Shown here in pieces: positions 40,172 to 49,369 of a stretch of 64,000 nt of DNA. The position numbers and the translations under genes were made by a program. Origin of the DNA: Actibacterium ureilyticum (lineage in GTDB: Bacteria; Pseudomonadota; Alphaproteobacteria; Rhodobacterales; Rhodobacteraceae); assembly GCF_002285435.1 (NCBI RefSeq), contig NZ_NSBT01000006.1:2501-66500 (forward strand), written 5' to 3'. Position 1 is the stretch's first letter. Each line of letters opens with the position of its first letter. The notes below the pieces were generated by a model, which worked only from the letters and a program-made list of their open reading frames with translations, was not told the origin of the DNA and made no database searches.

Positions 40172-41203
40172 ATGGCCAAGACCAATCCGGGCCGGTTTTT
40201 CGAAGACTACAAGATCGGCGACGTGATCGACCATGCCGTGCCGCGCACGGTGTCGGGCGGCGAGCGGGCGCTCTATCACACGCTGTATCCCGCGCGGCAT
40301 GCGCTTTATTCGTCCGACGAATTCGCGCGCGCCAGCGGCCTGCCCGCCAGCCCGCTGGACGATCTGGCCGCCTTCCACGTGGTCTTCGGCAAGACGGTGC
40401 CGGATGTGTCGCTGAACGCGGTGGCCAATCTGGGCTATGCCGAGGGGCGCTGGCTGCTGCCGGTCTATGCTGGCGACACGCTGCGCTCGCAGTCCGAGGT
40501 GATCGGGCTGAAGCAGAATTCGAACGGGAAATCCGGCGTGGTCTATGTGCGCACGCGCGGGCTGAACCAGCGCGACGAGGTCGTGATGGAATATGTCCGC
40601 TGGGTGATGGTGCGCAAGCGCGACCTGGACGCCCCGGCGCCCGAAACCGTGATCCCCGAGTTGAACAAGGTGATCCCGGCGGGTGATCTGGCGATTCCCG
40701 AAGGCTTGGATTTCAGCAATTACGATTTCACCCTGGCCGGCGAGCCGCACCGCTGGGGCGATTACCAGATCGGCGAGCAGATCGACCATGTCGACGGCGT
40801 GACGATTGAAGAGGCCGAGCATATGATGGCCACGCGCCTGTGGCAGAACACGGCCAAGGTGCATTTCGATGCCACCTTCCGCCCTGACGGGCAGCGGCTG
40901 ATCTATGGCGGGCACGTGATTTCGATGGCGCGCGCGCTGTCGTTCAACGGGCTGGCCAATGCCCAGATGATCGTGGGTTTGAATGGCGGGGCGCATGCCA
41001 ACCCGTGCTTCAGCGGTCTGACCGTCAAGGCCTGGTCCGAGGTGTTGGACAAGGCCGATACCGATGCCCCCGGCGTCGGTGCGATCCGGCTGCGGCTGGT
41101 GGCGACCAGCGGTGGCGAGGCGTTCACGCTGAAGGGTGAGGATGGCAAATACCTGCCCCATGTGCTGCTGGATCTGGACTATTGGGCGTTGATGCCGAAA
41201 TGA
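40172..41203 (+). CDS. mch: mesaconyl-CoA hydratase
   Basis: A 343-residue protein with two MaoC-like hot-dog halves: GRFFEDYKIGDVIDHAVPRT at the start and WGDYQIGEQIDHVDGVTIEE for the second. It hydrates mesaconyl-CoA to beta-methylmalyl-CoA in the ethylmalonyl-CoA pathway (Mch of Rhodobacter sphaeroides). Length and locus, immediately before sdh, both match. It starts one base after the DUF1737 stop and its end overlaps the next start by 4 bases. Confidence 0.92.
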   Translation: MAKTNPGRFFEDYKIGDVIDHAVPRTVSGGERALYHTLYPARHALYSSDEFARASGLPASPLDDLAAFHVVFGKTVPDVSLNAVANLGYAEGRWLLPVYAGDTLRSQSEVIGLKQNSNGKSGVVYVRTRGLNQRDEVVMEYVRWVMVRKRDLDAPAPETVIPELNKVIPAGDLAIPEGLDFSNYDFTLAGEPHRWGDYQIGEQIDHVDGVTIEEAEHMMATRLWQNTAKVHFDATFRPDGQRLIYGGHVISMARALSFNGLANAQMIVGLNGGAHANPCFSGLTVKAWSEVLDKADTDAPGVGAIRLRLVATSGGEAFTLKGEDGKYLPHVLLDLDYWALMPK

Positions 41204-41805
41204 TCGGCGCGGGGCGGGCATTCTATGTGACCCACCCCGAGGTCACGATCGACCCCGCCGTGCCGGTGCCCGATTGGGGCCTGTCCCCGGTGGGTGCGGC
41301 GCGGGTGGCGGCATTGGCGGCGCGGCTGTCCATTCCGCCCGGCACACGCATCATTTCCAGCGCCGAACGCAAGGCGCTGGACACCGCCGAACCGCTGGCG
41401 GCGCGGGCTGGCTGCGTGGTCGAGACACGCCCCGACATGCACGAAAACGACCGCAGCGCTACGGGCTATCTGCCCGGCCCGGAATTCGAGGCGACGGCGG
41501 ATGCGTTCTTTGCGCGCCCCGATCAATCGGTCCGCGGGTGGGAGCGCGCGGCGGATGCCCAGGCCCGCATCCTGCGCCAGGTCGATCTGGCGCTGGGCGC
41601 ACCCGCGGAGGGGCCGGTGATCTTTGCGGGGCATGGCGGCGTCGGTACCCTGCTTTACTGTGCGCTGGCGGGGGTGAAGATCGACCGCAAATGGGATCAA
41701 CCGGGCCCGGGCCATTGGTTCGCCTTCGATATCGCCGCGCGCACCGTCGCATGTCACTGGCGCCCGATCGAGGCACTGGCGGACCTGGTGCGGGTCAATT
41801 TGTGA
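41200..41805 (+). CDS. histidine phosphatase family protein
   Basis: A 201-residue member of the histidine phosphatase (phosphoglycerate mutase-like) superfamily, with a degenerate start. The usual RHG motif is replaced by YVTHPE (His retained), and the C-terminal FAGHGGVGTLL has the second catalytic His. The S-A-E-R-K-A-L-D-T-A segment corresponds to the family helix SSxxxRAxxTA. Loss of the leading Arg may lower phosphatase activity. It starts with an ATGA overlap to mch, and its stop codon lies within the first GTGATCAC site of the sdh promoter. Confidence 0.8.
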   Translation: MIGAGRAFYVTHPEVTIDPAVPVPDWGLSPVGAARVAALAARLSIPPGTRIISSAERKALDTAEPLAARAGCVVETRPDMHENDRSATGYLPGPEFEATADAFFARPDQSVRGWERAADAQARILRQVDLALGAPAEGPVIFAGHGGVGTLLYCALAGVKIDRKWDQPGPGHWFAFDIAARTVACHWRPIEALADLVRVNL

Positions 41806-41833
41806 TCACGCTTTGCGCTGCCGTGATCACAAA
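41799..41833 (+). promoter_or_regulatory. paired GTGATCAC operator upstream of sdhC
   Basis: GTGATCAC at 41802-41809 and 41823-41830, 21 bp start to start, with outer TTT (41799-41801) and AAA (41831-41833). This is the same arrangement as before sucC. A weaker copy, TGTTATCACA, lies at 41929-41938. The sdhC start is at 41978. Confidence 0.75.
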
Positions 41834-41936
41834 TGGCGATGTCATGCGATAACATGCGCCGCGACGCCGATGAACCCGGTGAATTTTACGCGGATTTCGT
41901 GATGTGCCCGTGACACCGCCCTAAAACTTGTTATCA

Positions 41937-41956
41937 CAGGCGTAGCATCACGCCTG
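41937..41956 (+). other. hairpin in the sdhC leader
   Basis: CAGGCGT (41937-41943) pairs with ACGCCTG (41950-41956), ending 21 bases before the sdhC start. It may affect translation or mRNA stability. Confidence 0.4.
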
Positions 41957-41977
41957 CGCTAGCGAAAAGGATATGCC

Positions 41978-42367
41978 ATGCCTGACGTAGATCGGGGAGA
42001 TCGCCCCCTATCGCCGTTCATGATCGGCCCGTACTACCGGCCGCAGATGACATCGATTTCTTCCATCATGGTGCGGATCACCGGCATCGCATCGTTGGGA
42101 ACCGCAACGCTGCTGGTTCTGTGGCTGCTGACAGCGGCGACCTCGGACGGGGCCTTTGCCGTTGTGGACGGGCTGCTGCGCAGCTTTGTGGGCGATGTGC
42201 TGATGCTGCTGGCGACCTGGGCCGTCTGGTATCACCTGCTGGGACGCCTGCGCCACGTGATCTGGGACCTTGGCTATGGGGTCGAGATCCCGATCGCGGA
42301 AAAGATGGGCATGGGCATGTTCATCGGCGCGACCGTTCTGACGATCTTCACCGCATTGGCCGTTTAA
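41978..42367 (+). CDS. sdhC: succinate dehydrogenase cytochrome b556 subunit
   Basis: A 129-residue membrane anchor with three helices (about 28-52, 65-88 and 105-127). The N-terminal RPLSPFMIGPYYRPQMTSIS and the heme-ligating H in WAVWYHLLGRLRHVIWDLG are typical. It is the first gene of the sdhCDA operon, with the AAAAGG site upstream. Confidence 0.93.
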   Translation: MPDVDRGDRPLSPFMIGPYYRPQMTSISSIMVRITGIASLGTATLLVLWLLTAATSDGAFAVVDGLLRSFVGDVLMLLATWAVWYHLLGRLRHVIWDLGYGVEIPIAEKMGMGMFIGATVLTIFTALAV

Positions 42368-42378
42368 GGAGACCCGTC

Positions 42379-42750
42379 ATGAGATTTCTGACAGACCGCA
42401 AACGCGCCGAAGGCCTGGGATCGTCGCGCCAGGGCACGCATCATCACTGGCAGATGATGGTGGGCTCGATCGCGCTGGTGCTTCTGGTGCCGGTTTTCAT
42501 CTTTACCTTCGGCGCCGGTTTCGGCGGCACCCGGGAAGAGGTTCTGGCCTTTTTCGCCCGGCCGTTCCCGGCCATCGTGACCGCGCTGACGCTCTATGTC
42601 GCCATCACCCACTTCACGCGCGAGGCGCAGGAAGCCATCGAGGACTATGTCCACGGGGCCACCGGAAAGCTTCTTTATGTCGGTGTGAACCTGTTTTCTT
42701 GGGTCTTGATCGCGGCCGGGCTATTTGCCCTGGTCAAGATCGCACTGTGA
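42379..42750 (+). CDS. sdhD: succinate dehydrogenase membrane anchor subunit
   Basis: A 123-residue protein with three membrane helices. [17 protein letters not shown] and [17 protein letters not shown] are recognisable SdhD segments. TAAGGAG lies upstream of the start. Together with SdhC it binds quinone and heme b. Confidence 0.92.
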   Translation: MRFLTDRKRAEGLGSSRQGTHHHWQMMVGSIALVLLVPVFIFTFGAGFGGTREEVLAFFARPFPAIVTALTLYVAITHFTREAQEAIEDYVHGATGKLLYVGVNLFSWVLIAAGLFALVKIAL

Positions 42751-42772
42751 CGGCGCATCAGGGGTACTGAAC

Positions 42773-44581
42773 ATGACTGCTTCCTACGAATACGAAACGC
42801 ATAACTATGATGTCGTGGTCGTCGGTGCCGGCGGCGCGGGCCTACGGGCCACGCTGGGCATGGCCGAACAGGGGTTGCGCACCGCCTGCGTGACCAAGGT
42901 TTTCCCGACACGCTCGCACACCGTTGCCGCACAGGGCGGGATCGCCGCATCGCTGTCGAACATGGGGCCCGACCACTGGCAGTGGCACATGTACGACACC
43001 GTCAAGGGCTCGGACTGGCTGGGCGATACCGACGCGATGGAATACCTGGCGCGCGAGGCGCCCAAGGCGGTCTACGAGCTGGAACATTACGGCGTGCCGT
43101 TCAGCCGGACCGAACAGGGCAAGATCTATCAGCGCCCGTTCGGCGGTCACACCACCGAATTCGGCGAAGGGCCGCCCGTGCAGCGCACCTGTGCCGCCGC
43201 CGACCGGACCGGCCACGCGATCCTGCATACGCTTTATGGCCAGTCGCTGAAGAACAACGCCGAGTTCTATATCGAATATTTCGCCATCGACCTGATCATG
43301 ACCGATGACGGCCAGTGCCAGGGCGTGCTGTGCTGGAAGCTGGACGATGGCACGATGCATGTCTTCAACGCCAAGATGGTCGTGCTGGCCACGGGCGGCT
43401 ATGGCCGCGCCTATTTCAGCGCGACATCGGCCCATACCTGCACCGGCGACGGTGGCGGGATGGTCGCGCGTCAGGGCCTGCCGCTGCAGGACATGGAATT
43501 CGTGCAGTTCCACCCGACCGGCATCTATGGCTCGGGCTGCCTGATCACCGAAGGCGCGCGGGGCGAGGGTGGATACCTGACGAACTCGGAAGGCGAGCGG
43601 TTCATGGAACGCTATGCGCCGACCTACAAGGATCTGGCCTCGCGCGACGTGGTCAGCCGCTGCATGACGATCGAGATCCGCGAAGGTCGCGGTGTCGGTG
43701 CGGAAAAGGATCACATCCACCTGCACCTGAACCACCTGCCGCCGGAAACGCTGGCCGAACGCCTGCCGGGGATTTCCGAAAGCGCCAAGATCTTCGCCGG
43801 TGTGGACGTGAACAAAGAGCCGATCCCGGTTCTGCCGACCGTGCATTACAACATGGGCGGTATCCCCACGAACTATTGGGGCGAGGTTCTGAATGCCGAT
43901 GCGGCCAACCCCGAACGCATCCAGCCCGGCCTGATGGCCGTGGGCGAGGCCGGCTGTGCCAGCGTGCATGGCGCGAACCGCCTGGGGTCGAACAGCCTGA
44001 TCGACCTTGTGGTCTTTGGCCGTGCCGCCGCGATCAAGGCGGCCGAGGTCGTCGATCCCAAGGCACCGAACATGCCCACCAACACCAAATCGGTCGATGC
44101 CGCGTTCGCGCGTTTCGACGCGCTGCGCTATGCCAAGGGCAATGTCGCCACCGCCGAGCTGCGGTTGGAGATGCAGAAGACCATGCAGGCCGACGCCGCC
44201 GTCTTCCGCACCGACAAGACCCTGGCCGAGGGCGTGACCAAGATGGAAGCCGTCGCCGCCAAGCTGGATGACCTGAAGGTCACCGATACCAGCCTGGTCT
44301 GGAACAGCGACCTGATGGAAACGCTGGAGCTGACCAACCTGATGCCGAACGCCATGGCCACCATCGTGGGGGCCGAGGCGCGCAAGGAATCCCGTGGCGC
44401 GCACGCGCACGAGGATTATCCGGACCGCGACGACAACGAATGGCGCAAGCACACCCTGGCCAAGGTCGACGGGCCGAAAGTGTCGCTGGACTATCGTCCG
44501 GTGCATCTGGATCCGCTGACCACCCAGGACGAGGGCGGCATCGACCTGAAAAAGATCGCGCCCAAGGCGCGGGTCTACTGA
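42773..44581 (+). CDS. sdhA: succinate dehydrogenase flavoprotein subunit
   Basis: A 602-residue flavoprotein that oxidises succinate to fumarate. FAD motif [20 protein letters not shown] is at 14-33, the covalent-FAD His region [14 protein letters not shown] follows, and the active-site HPTG ([12 protein letters not shown]) and [18 protein letters not shown] are intact. It is preceded by sdhD with a 22-base gap and followed by a small lipoprotein gene after 2 bases. Confidence 0.97.
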   Translation: MTASYEYETHNYDVVVVGAGGAGLRATLGMAEQGLRTACVTKVFPTRSHTVAAQGGIAASLSNMGPDHWQWHMYDTVKGSDWLGDTDAMEYLAREAPKAVYELEHYGVPFSRTEQGKIYQRPFGGHTTEFGEGPPVQRTCAAADRTGHAILHTLYGQSLKNNAEFYIEYFAIDLIMTDDGQCQGVLCWKLDDGTMHVFNAKMVVLATGGYGRAYFSATSAHTCTGDGGGMVARQGLPLQDMEFVQFHPTGIYGSGCLITEGARGEGGYLTNSEGERFMERYAPTYKDLASRDVVSRCMTIEIREGRGVGAEKDHIHLHLNHLPPETLAERLPGISESAKIFAGVDVNKEPIPVLPTVHYNMGGIPTNYWGEVLNADAANPERIQPGLMAVGEAGCASVHGANRLGSNSLIDLVVFGRAAAIKAAEVVDPKAPNMPTNTKSVDAAFARFDALRYAKGNVATAELRLEMQKTMQADAAVFRTDKTLAEGVTKMEAVAAKLDDLKVTDTSLVWNSDLMETLELTNLMPNAMATIVGAEARKESRGAHAHEDYPDRDDNEWRKHTLAKVDGPKVSLDYRPVHLDPLTTQDEGGIDLKKIAPKARVY

Positions 44582-44583
44582 CG

Positions 44584-44907
44584 ATGCGCCTGGCGGCTCT
44601 TTGCCTGGGGGCGCTGGTTCTGGCCGGCTGCGACGTTGCGAACGGCGTGGCCGAACAGACCTCGCGCGATCTGGCCAAGCAGACCGTCAACAGCGTGGTC
44701 AAGCAGCGGTTCCCGGGCGCGAATGTCGCGCCCTATACCGATTGCATCATCGACAACGCCACCACGCAGGAAATCCTGTCGCTGGCGGGCGAGGCGGTGA
44801 CCGGCAAGCCGTCGCAAAAGGCGGTGGAAACGGTCGTCACAATCGCGGGCCGGCCCGAGGCGACGCAATGTCTGACCCGTGCGGCGCTTGGCGCCTTTGC
44901 GGGCTGA
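44584..44907 (+). CDS. small lipoprotein downstream of sdhA
   Basis: A 107-residue predicted lipoprotein: signal peptide with lipobox LAGC at 14-17 (MRLAALCLGALVLAGCDV). The mature part has two Cys (TDCII and TQCLT), possibly a disulfide. It starts 2 bases after sdhA, so it is co-transcribed. Similar unnamed genes sit here in related genomes. The function is unknown. Confidence 0.75.
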   Translation: MRLAALCLGALVLAGCDVANGVAEQTSRDLAKQTVNSVVKQRFPGANVAPYTDCIIDNATTQEILSLAGEAVTGKPSQKAVETVVTIAGRPEATQCLTRAALGAFAG

Positions 44908-45010
44908 CGGCGGGCGCTTGACAGGCCGGTCATTGCTTGGAACCTTTGGCAAAACGGAAAGCGCGCGGGATCGGAACGCCGATCGCCGCGCCAAGGGCGA
45001 GGGGACTTCC

Positions 45011-45397
45011 ATGAAACGGTCACTGATCTGTCTGTCTGCGGCGCTTCTGGCTGCGGGCTGCGCGCAGAACCGCATTGCCAATCTGGCGACCTGCACCGCC
45101 GAGGCGGGCATCACCGGAACCTATTCCACCGTCTACACGATGGATGGCGGCACGGCCATTGTACCAGGACCCGATGTGACCGAGGATCAGGCGCGCATCG
45201 CCAACGCCTGTCTGCGCCGGTTGGGCAGTGCGCGGACCCCAGTGCGCCCGCGCGGCACCGCGTCGATCCCCAGCGAATATCCTTTGCAGCCGGGTGATGC
45301 GCAGCTTTGGCAAAGCCTGACGCCCGAACAGCAGCGCCGCGCGCTGGATTTCCTGCGCGATGGCAGCACGATCCGCTCGTCGCTGCAGCCTGACTGA
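45011..45397 (+). CDS. small lipoprotein of unknown function
   Basis: A 128-residue predicted lipoprotein with lipobox AAGC at 14-17 (MKRSLICLSAALLAAGCAQ). The mature protein has Cys at ATCTAEAG and NACLRRL and a charged C-terminus (LTPEQQRRALDFLRDG). GAGGGGACTTCC precedes the start. A TTGACA at 44918-44923 may belong to a separate promoter. No family recognised. Confidence 0.7.
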   Translation: MKRSLICLSAALLAAGCAQNRIANLATCTAEAGITGTYSTVYTMDGGTAIVPGPDVTEDQARIANACLRRLGSARTPVRPRGTASIPSEYPLQPGDAQLWQSLTPEQQRRALDFLRDGSTIRSSLQPD

Positions 45398-45400
45398 CCT

Positions 45401-46216
45401 GTGCCCAAGGATACCCCCCCGCGGATCCTGTGTGTCGGCACGCATCACAAGACCGGGACGGTCTGGATGCGCCGCGTGTTCCGCGATATCGGCAAGGCGC
45501 TGGACATCCCCTTTCTGGGCATTCACCGCCCCGAGAAGTGGGAGCGTATCCCCGCCCATGGCCGCGTCATCGTGGTCAACTGGGGCGCGCGGTTCGCGCC
45601 CGAGCTGAAGGCACAGCAGGACGCGCGGTTCTTCCACCTGATCCGCGACCCGCGCGATGTGCTTCTGTCGGGCGCGCGCTATCACGAAACCACGACGATG
45701 CAGACCGAAACCTTCCTGTTCAAGCCGCGCCGCGATCTGGGCGGCAGGACCTATCAGGAACATCTGCAGGCGCTGCCGACGCTGGAGGACAAGCTGGCCT
45801 TCGAAATGGCCGAGATGCACCGCAAGACGCTGGATCAGATGCTGGACTGGGATTACGGCGCAGCGCGCAATATCGACCTGCGCTACGAGGACCTGATCGG
45901 GGATACCGATTGCCAATTGTTTGCCAAGGTGCTGCGGTTCTTCGGGTTCAACGAGGACGAGATCGCCACGGGCTGCGAGATCTTCGTGGCCAATTCCCTG
46001 TTTGGCGGGCTGGCGCAAAGCACCGAAACCGGCCGCGCCAAGACCCATGTGAAATCCGGCAAGGCCGCGCAATGGGTCACAGCGCTGCCACCGCAAACCG
46101 CCGCGCTGTATCTGGAGCGTCACGGCGATGACCTGATCACGCTGGGCTACGAGCAGGACAAGACATGGCTGGGGCGGCTGGATTACACCCCGCGCGGGGC
46201 TTCGGACGGCACCTGA
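45401..46216 (+). CDS. sulfotransferase family protein
   Basis: A 271-residue protein with the 5' PAPS-binding loop THHKTGTVWMRRV near 12-24 and the 3' phosphate-binding FHLIRDPRDVLLSGARYHET near 73-92, both typical of sulfotransferases. The start is GTG at 45401, 3 bases after the previous stop, with a weak ribosome site. It begins the three-gene cassette (sulfotransferase, methyltransferase, glycosyltransferase) that separates sdhA from sdhB. It could modify a surface glycan; the acceptor is unknown. Confidence 0.85.
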   Translation: MPKDTPPRILCVGTHHKTGTVWMRRVFRDIGKALDIPFLGIHRPEKWERIPAHGRVIVVNWGARFAPELKAQQDARFFHLIRDPRDVLLSGARYHETTTMQTETFLFKPRRDLGGRTYQEHLQALPTLEDKLAFEMAEMHRKTLDQMLDWDYGAARNIDLRYEDLIGDTDCQLFAKVLRFFGFNEDEIATGCEIFVANSLFGGLAQSTETGRAKTHVKSGKAAQWVTALPPQTAALYLERHGDDLITLGYEQDKTWLGRLDYTPRGASDGT

Positions 46217-46300
46217 AAGCGTGTTGCGGACGGTCTGGCGACCTGCGATAAACTGGGCGCGCCGAGAAGGCGGGCATTACCTTCGAACGGGATTGATTGC

Positions 46301-47080
46301 GTGTTCAAGAGACAGAAGAAGACAAAGGCGCCGCAATCGGCCCCGATTGCGCCTGCGGATGCGGGTTTCAACGAAGCACTGGGCCCACGTTACCTGTCAT
46401 TTCTGGGCTGTCTTCACACGGAAATGCAGCCGAAATGGTATCTGGAGGTCGGGTCGCAGACCGGCAGCAGCCTGACCTCGGCGACCGGCAACGTTATCGC
46501 GGTCGACCCGGCATTCGTGATCAACAAGGACATCATGGGGCAGAAAACGCAGCTGCACCTGTTCCAGATGACCAGCGATGATTTCTTCGCCGCTGGCGCG
46601 CTGGAACAGATGGGCGTCAAGCTGGACCTGAGCTTCCTGGATGGGATGCACCTGTTTGAATTCCTGCTGCGTGATTTCATGAACAGTGAAAAACACGCGT
46701 CGGCGGATGGGATCATCGTGATGCATGATTGCGTGCCGCGCACGAAGATCATGGCAGAACGCGACTGGGACAAGACCGTCACGCGCCAATGGACCGGCGA
46801 TGTCTGGAAGCTGTTGCCGATCCTGCGCCGCTATCGTCCCGACCTGAAGGTGACGGTGCTGGATTGCGCGCCGACCGGGCTGGTCGTGGTTTCGGGCCTG
46901 TCGCCCGACAATACCGTTCTGCCGGATTCCTATGACCAGATCATTGCGGAATACACGGATCTCAACCTTGATACCTATGGGGTCGCGCGGTTCTTCGACG
47001 AGCTGGACATGCGCAATTCGGAAGAGATCATGACCGCGATCGACGGCAAGGGCGCCGACGCCATCCGTCAGTATCTCTGA
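46301..47080 (+). CDS. class I SAM-dependent methyltransferase-like protein
   Basis: A 259-residue protein with a Rossmann methyltransferase core: WYLEVGSQTGSSLTSA (motif I, about 47-62), AVDPAF (the acidic residue after the second strand), and LDLSFLDGMHLFEF (about 107-120), plus IIVMHDCVPR. The pattern is close to the methyltransferase-24 family. Start is GTG at 46301. It lies between the sulfotransferase and glycosyltransferase genes and probably decorates the same glycan. Confidence 0.75.
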   Translation: MFKRQKKTKAPQSAPIAPADAGFNEALGPRYLSFLGCLHTEMQPKWYLEVGSQTGSSLTSATGNVIAVDPAFVINKDIMGQKTQLHLFQMTSDDFFAAGALEQMGVKLDLSFLDGMHLFEFLLRDFMNSEKHASADGIIVMHDCVPRTKIMAERDWDKTVTRQWTGDVWKLLPILRRYRPDLKVTVLDCAPTGLVVVSGLSPDNTVLPDSYDQIIAEYTDLNLDTYGVARFFDELDMRNSEEIMTAIDGKGADAIRQYL

Positions 47081-47089
47081 TCATATGAC

Positions 47090-48007
47090 ATGAGCCCGCG
47101 GATCAGACTGCTTTTGCCCTGTCCGCCGCCCGTGCCGGGGCGTGTCTGGGGGGATTTCTACTTTGCGCGATCGCTTTCGGCGGCATTGCAGGCGCAGGGA
47201 TGCGGGGTCGAGTTCGAGTTCCACCAGGTGCTGACCAGGAAAGAGCGGCGCTGGCGCATCCCGACCCGGCGTCGGCTGAGCCGCGAGATCGATCTGGTGA
47301 TCAGGGGCAAGCAGCCCTATCGACCGCTCGGTTTCAGACCATTCTATATGTGGCTGATATCGCAAACCGATACCGTGACCGATGACGAGCTGCGGCAGGT
47401 GCGGCACGTGTTCGTCGCCTCCAAGCCCTATGCCGAAAAGCTGCAGGCCAAGGGGATTTCCGCATCTTTTCTGCCGCAATGCACCGATCCCGCGATCTTT
47501 CAGCCCAAGCCCGCTGACCCCGATTGCAGGACACATCTTCTGTTTGTCGGAAACCGCCGCAATTATGCTGCGCGCCCGGTTGTACAGATGGCGCTGGACA
47601 GCGGCGAGGATCTGGCGGTCTGGGGGCGGGGCTGGAACGATGACCTGCCTGCTGGTGTCTTGCGCGGTGACATGATCGACAACACCGATCTTGGGCGACA
47701 CTATCGATCCGCCGACGTGGTTTTGAACGATCATACCTCGGACATGCTGAAGGACGGGTTCGTCTCGAACCGGGTATACGATGTGCTGGCCTGCGGGCGT
47801 CCGCTGCTGACCGAGGACATGCCCGGCATCCCCGAGGATATACGCCCCCACCTTTATCTGTATCGCGACGGTGATTTCGCGGATGTCCTGAAAAGGGCGA
47901 TCGGGGAATGTGATCGCGACCGGTCCCAGGTCGCGGCGCATGTTCTGCGGACCCACACGTTCGACCAGCGCGCCAAGGTGATTCTGGACAAGATCCGCAG
48001 GCGCTGA
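47090..48007 (+). CDS. glycosyltransferase (CgeB / GT1-like)
   Basis: A 305-residue protein with a GT-B type C-terminal half: HLLFVGNRRNYAARPVVQMAL (about 149-169), then the nucleotide-sugar binding VLNDHTSDMLKDGFVSNRVYDVLACGRPLLTED (about 211-243). The pattern resembles the glycosyltransferase family that includes CgeB. Start at 47090, 9 bases after the methyltransferase. The sugar donor and acceptor are unknown. Confidence 0.8.
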   Translation: MSPRIRLLLPCPPPVPGRVWGDFYFARSLSAALQAQGCGVEFEFHQVLTRKERRWRIPTRRRLSREIDLVIRGKQPYRPLGFRPFYMWLISQTDTVTDDELRQVRHVFVASKPYAEKLQAKGISASFLPQCTDPAIFQPKPADPDCRTHLLFVGNRRNYAARPVVQMALDSGEDLAVWGRGWNDDLPAGVLRGDMIDNTDLGRHYRSADVVLNDHTSDMLKDGFVSNRVYDVLACGRPLLTEDMPGIPEDIRPHLYLYRDGDFADVLKRAIGECDRDRSQVAAHVLRTHTFDQRAKVILDKIRRR

Positions 48008-48044
48008 TCCCATTGGTGCAGCTGCCAAAGTCGATCGGCTAGAT

Positions 48045-48057
48045 ATGTGATCACAAA
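48045..48057 (+). promoter_or_regulatory. single GTGATCAC site upstream of sdhB
   Basis: TGTGATCACAAA at 48046-48057 (core 48047-48054) with the same right-hand flank as at sucC and sdhC. There is no second core 21 bp to either side. It is about 100 bases before the sdhB start, in a 146-base intergenic gap, so sdhB probably has its own promoter. Confidence 0.6.
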
Positions 48058-48153
48058 CGATAGAAACCCGCGCATGTTAGCGGTTAAGGTATTGGCCGCG
48101 GCGCAGCTTTGCACTAGTTTCACGGCAGCCAATGTAAAAAGCCGAGGTGAGAA

Positions 48154-48933
48154 ATGGTCCAGTTCACGCTTCCCAAGAACTCGAAGATCACCAAGGGTAA
48201 AACCTGGCCCAAGCCCGAGGGCGCGACGAATGTGCGCCAGTTCCAGATCTATCGCTGGAACCCCGATGATGGCCAGAACCCGCGCGTCGATACCTATTTC
48301 GTCGATATGGATACCTGCGGCCCGATGGTTCTGGACGCGCTGATCAAGATCAAGAACGAGATCGACCCGACCCTGACCTTCCGCCGGTCCTGCCGCGAGG
48401 GGATCTGTGGCTCCTGCGCGATGAATATCGACGGGATCAACACGCTGGCCTGTATCTATGGCATGGACGAGATCAAGGGCGACGTGAAGATCTATCCGCT
48501 GCCGCATATGCCGGTGGTCAAGGACCTGATCCCCGACCTGACCCATTTCTATGCCCAGCATGCCAGCATCATGCCGTGGCTCGAAACCAAGACCAACCGC
48601 CCGGCGAAAGAATGGAAGCAGTCGATCGAGGACCGCAAGAAGCTGGATGGCCTGTATGAATGCGTGATGTGCGCCAGCTGTTCGACAAGCTGCCCCAGCT
48701 ATTGGTGGAATGGCGACCGTTACCTGGGGCCGGCCGCGCTGCTGCATGCCTATCGCTGGATCATCGACAGCCGGGACGAGGCGACGGGCGAGCGCCTGGA
48801 CGAACTGGAAGATCCGTTCAAGCTGTATCGCTGCCACACGATCATGAACTGCGCGAAAACCTGTCCCAAGGGGCTGAACCCGGCCAAGGCCATCGCCGAG
48901 ATCAAGAAGATGATGGTCGAGCGCCACGTTTAA
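48154..48933 (+). CDS. sdhB: succinate dehydrogenase iron-sulfur subunit
   Basis: A 259-residue subunit with three iron-sulfur clusters: [2Fe-2S] at CREGICGSC...C, [4Fe-4S] at [12 protein letters not shown], and [3Fe-4S] with [14 protein letters not shown]. It lies 3.6 kb downstream of sdhA, outside the sdhCDA run, behind a GTGATCAC site. The start is preceded by GAGGTGAGAA. Confidence 0.97.
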   Translation: MVQFTLPKNSKITKGKTWPKPEGATNVRQFQIYRWNPDDGQNPRVDTYFVDMDTCGPMVLDALIKIKNEIDPTLTFRRSCREGICGSCAMNIDGINTLACIYGMDEIKGDVKIYPLPHMPVVKDLIPDLTHFYAQHASIMPWLETKTNRPAKEWKQSIEDRKKLDGLYECVMCASCSTSCPSYWWNGDRYLGPAALLHAYRWIIDSRDEATGERLDELEDPFKLYRCHTIMNCAKTCPKGLNPAKAIAEIKKMMVERHV

Positions 48934-48958
48934 GCGCAGCCGATTGTTGCCATTTCAG

Positions 48959-48990
48959 ACGTGCCGCCCGGTGGGTGGCACGTTTTCGTT
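48959..48990 (+). terminator. intrinsic terminator after sdhB
   Basis: ACGTGCCGCCC (48959-48969) pairs with GGGTGGCACGT (48973-48983) around a 3-base loop, followed by TTTTCGTTT. It lies 26 bases after the sdhB stop. Confidence 0.85.
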
Positions 48991-49116
48991 TCCGTTAACG
49001 TAAAGCTTTGCACCTGCCGCATGGCGCGGTTGCTCTTTCTGCGGGTGCATAATGATTTCGAAAGGTTTAGCTTGGAGTGTGGGAGGAGGTTCATAGCAAC
49101 CTCTTGGAGCCGAAAA

Positions 49117-49269
49117 ATGAGCAAAATCGAGCAACGCCCCGCAGACCAGGCAAAAGAAGCCCTGAAAATCTACGAGGATTCCGTGACTTACTACTTCCCC
49201 GAGCCGGTTCTGGTTCAGGGCGGTCGGGAACAGCCCGAGGCGATCGTTCCCTATTACAACGCGGCCTGA
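49117..49269 (+). CDS. small conserved-looking protein, 50 residues
   Basis: Too short to assign. The sequence opens MSKIEQRPADQAKEALKIYE and ends in IVPYYNAA, hydrophilic with a central aromatic stretch (SVTYYFPEP). GGAG lies 8 bases before the start, and the codon use agrees with real genes of the window. It sits after the sdhB terminator and before the CreD-like gene. I recall similar unnamed proteins in Rhodobacterales, but no function. Confidence 0.6.
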   Translation: MSKIEQRPADQAKEALKIYEDSVTYYFPEPVLVQGGREQPEAIVPYYNAA

Positions 49270-49369
49270 GGCCAAACGGCCTACGCACGGCCTGCACGAA
49301 CCCGGCAGATAAGCTGCTGTTCCACGCGACACAAAGCCCCCAGTGCTTCGTGTCAGGAAAGGGACAGAT

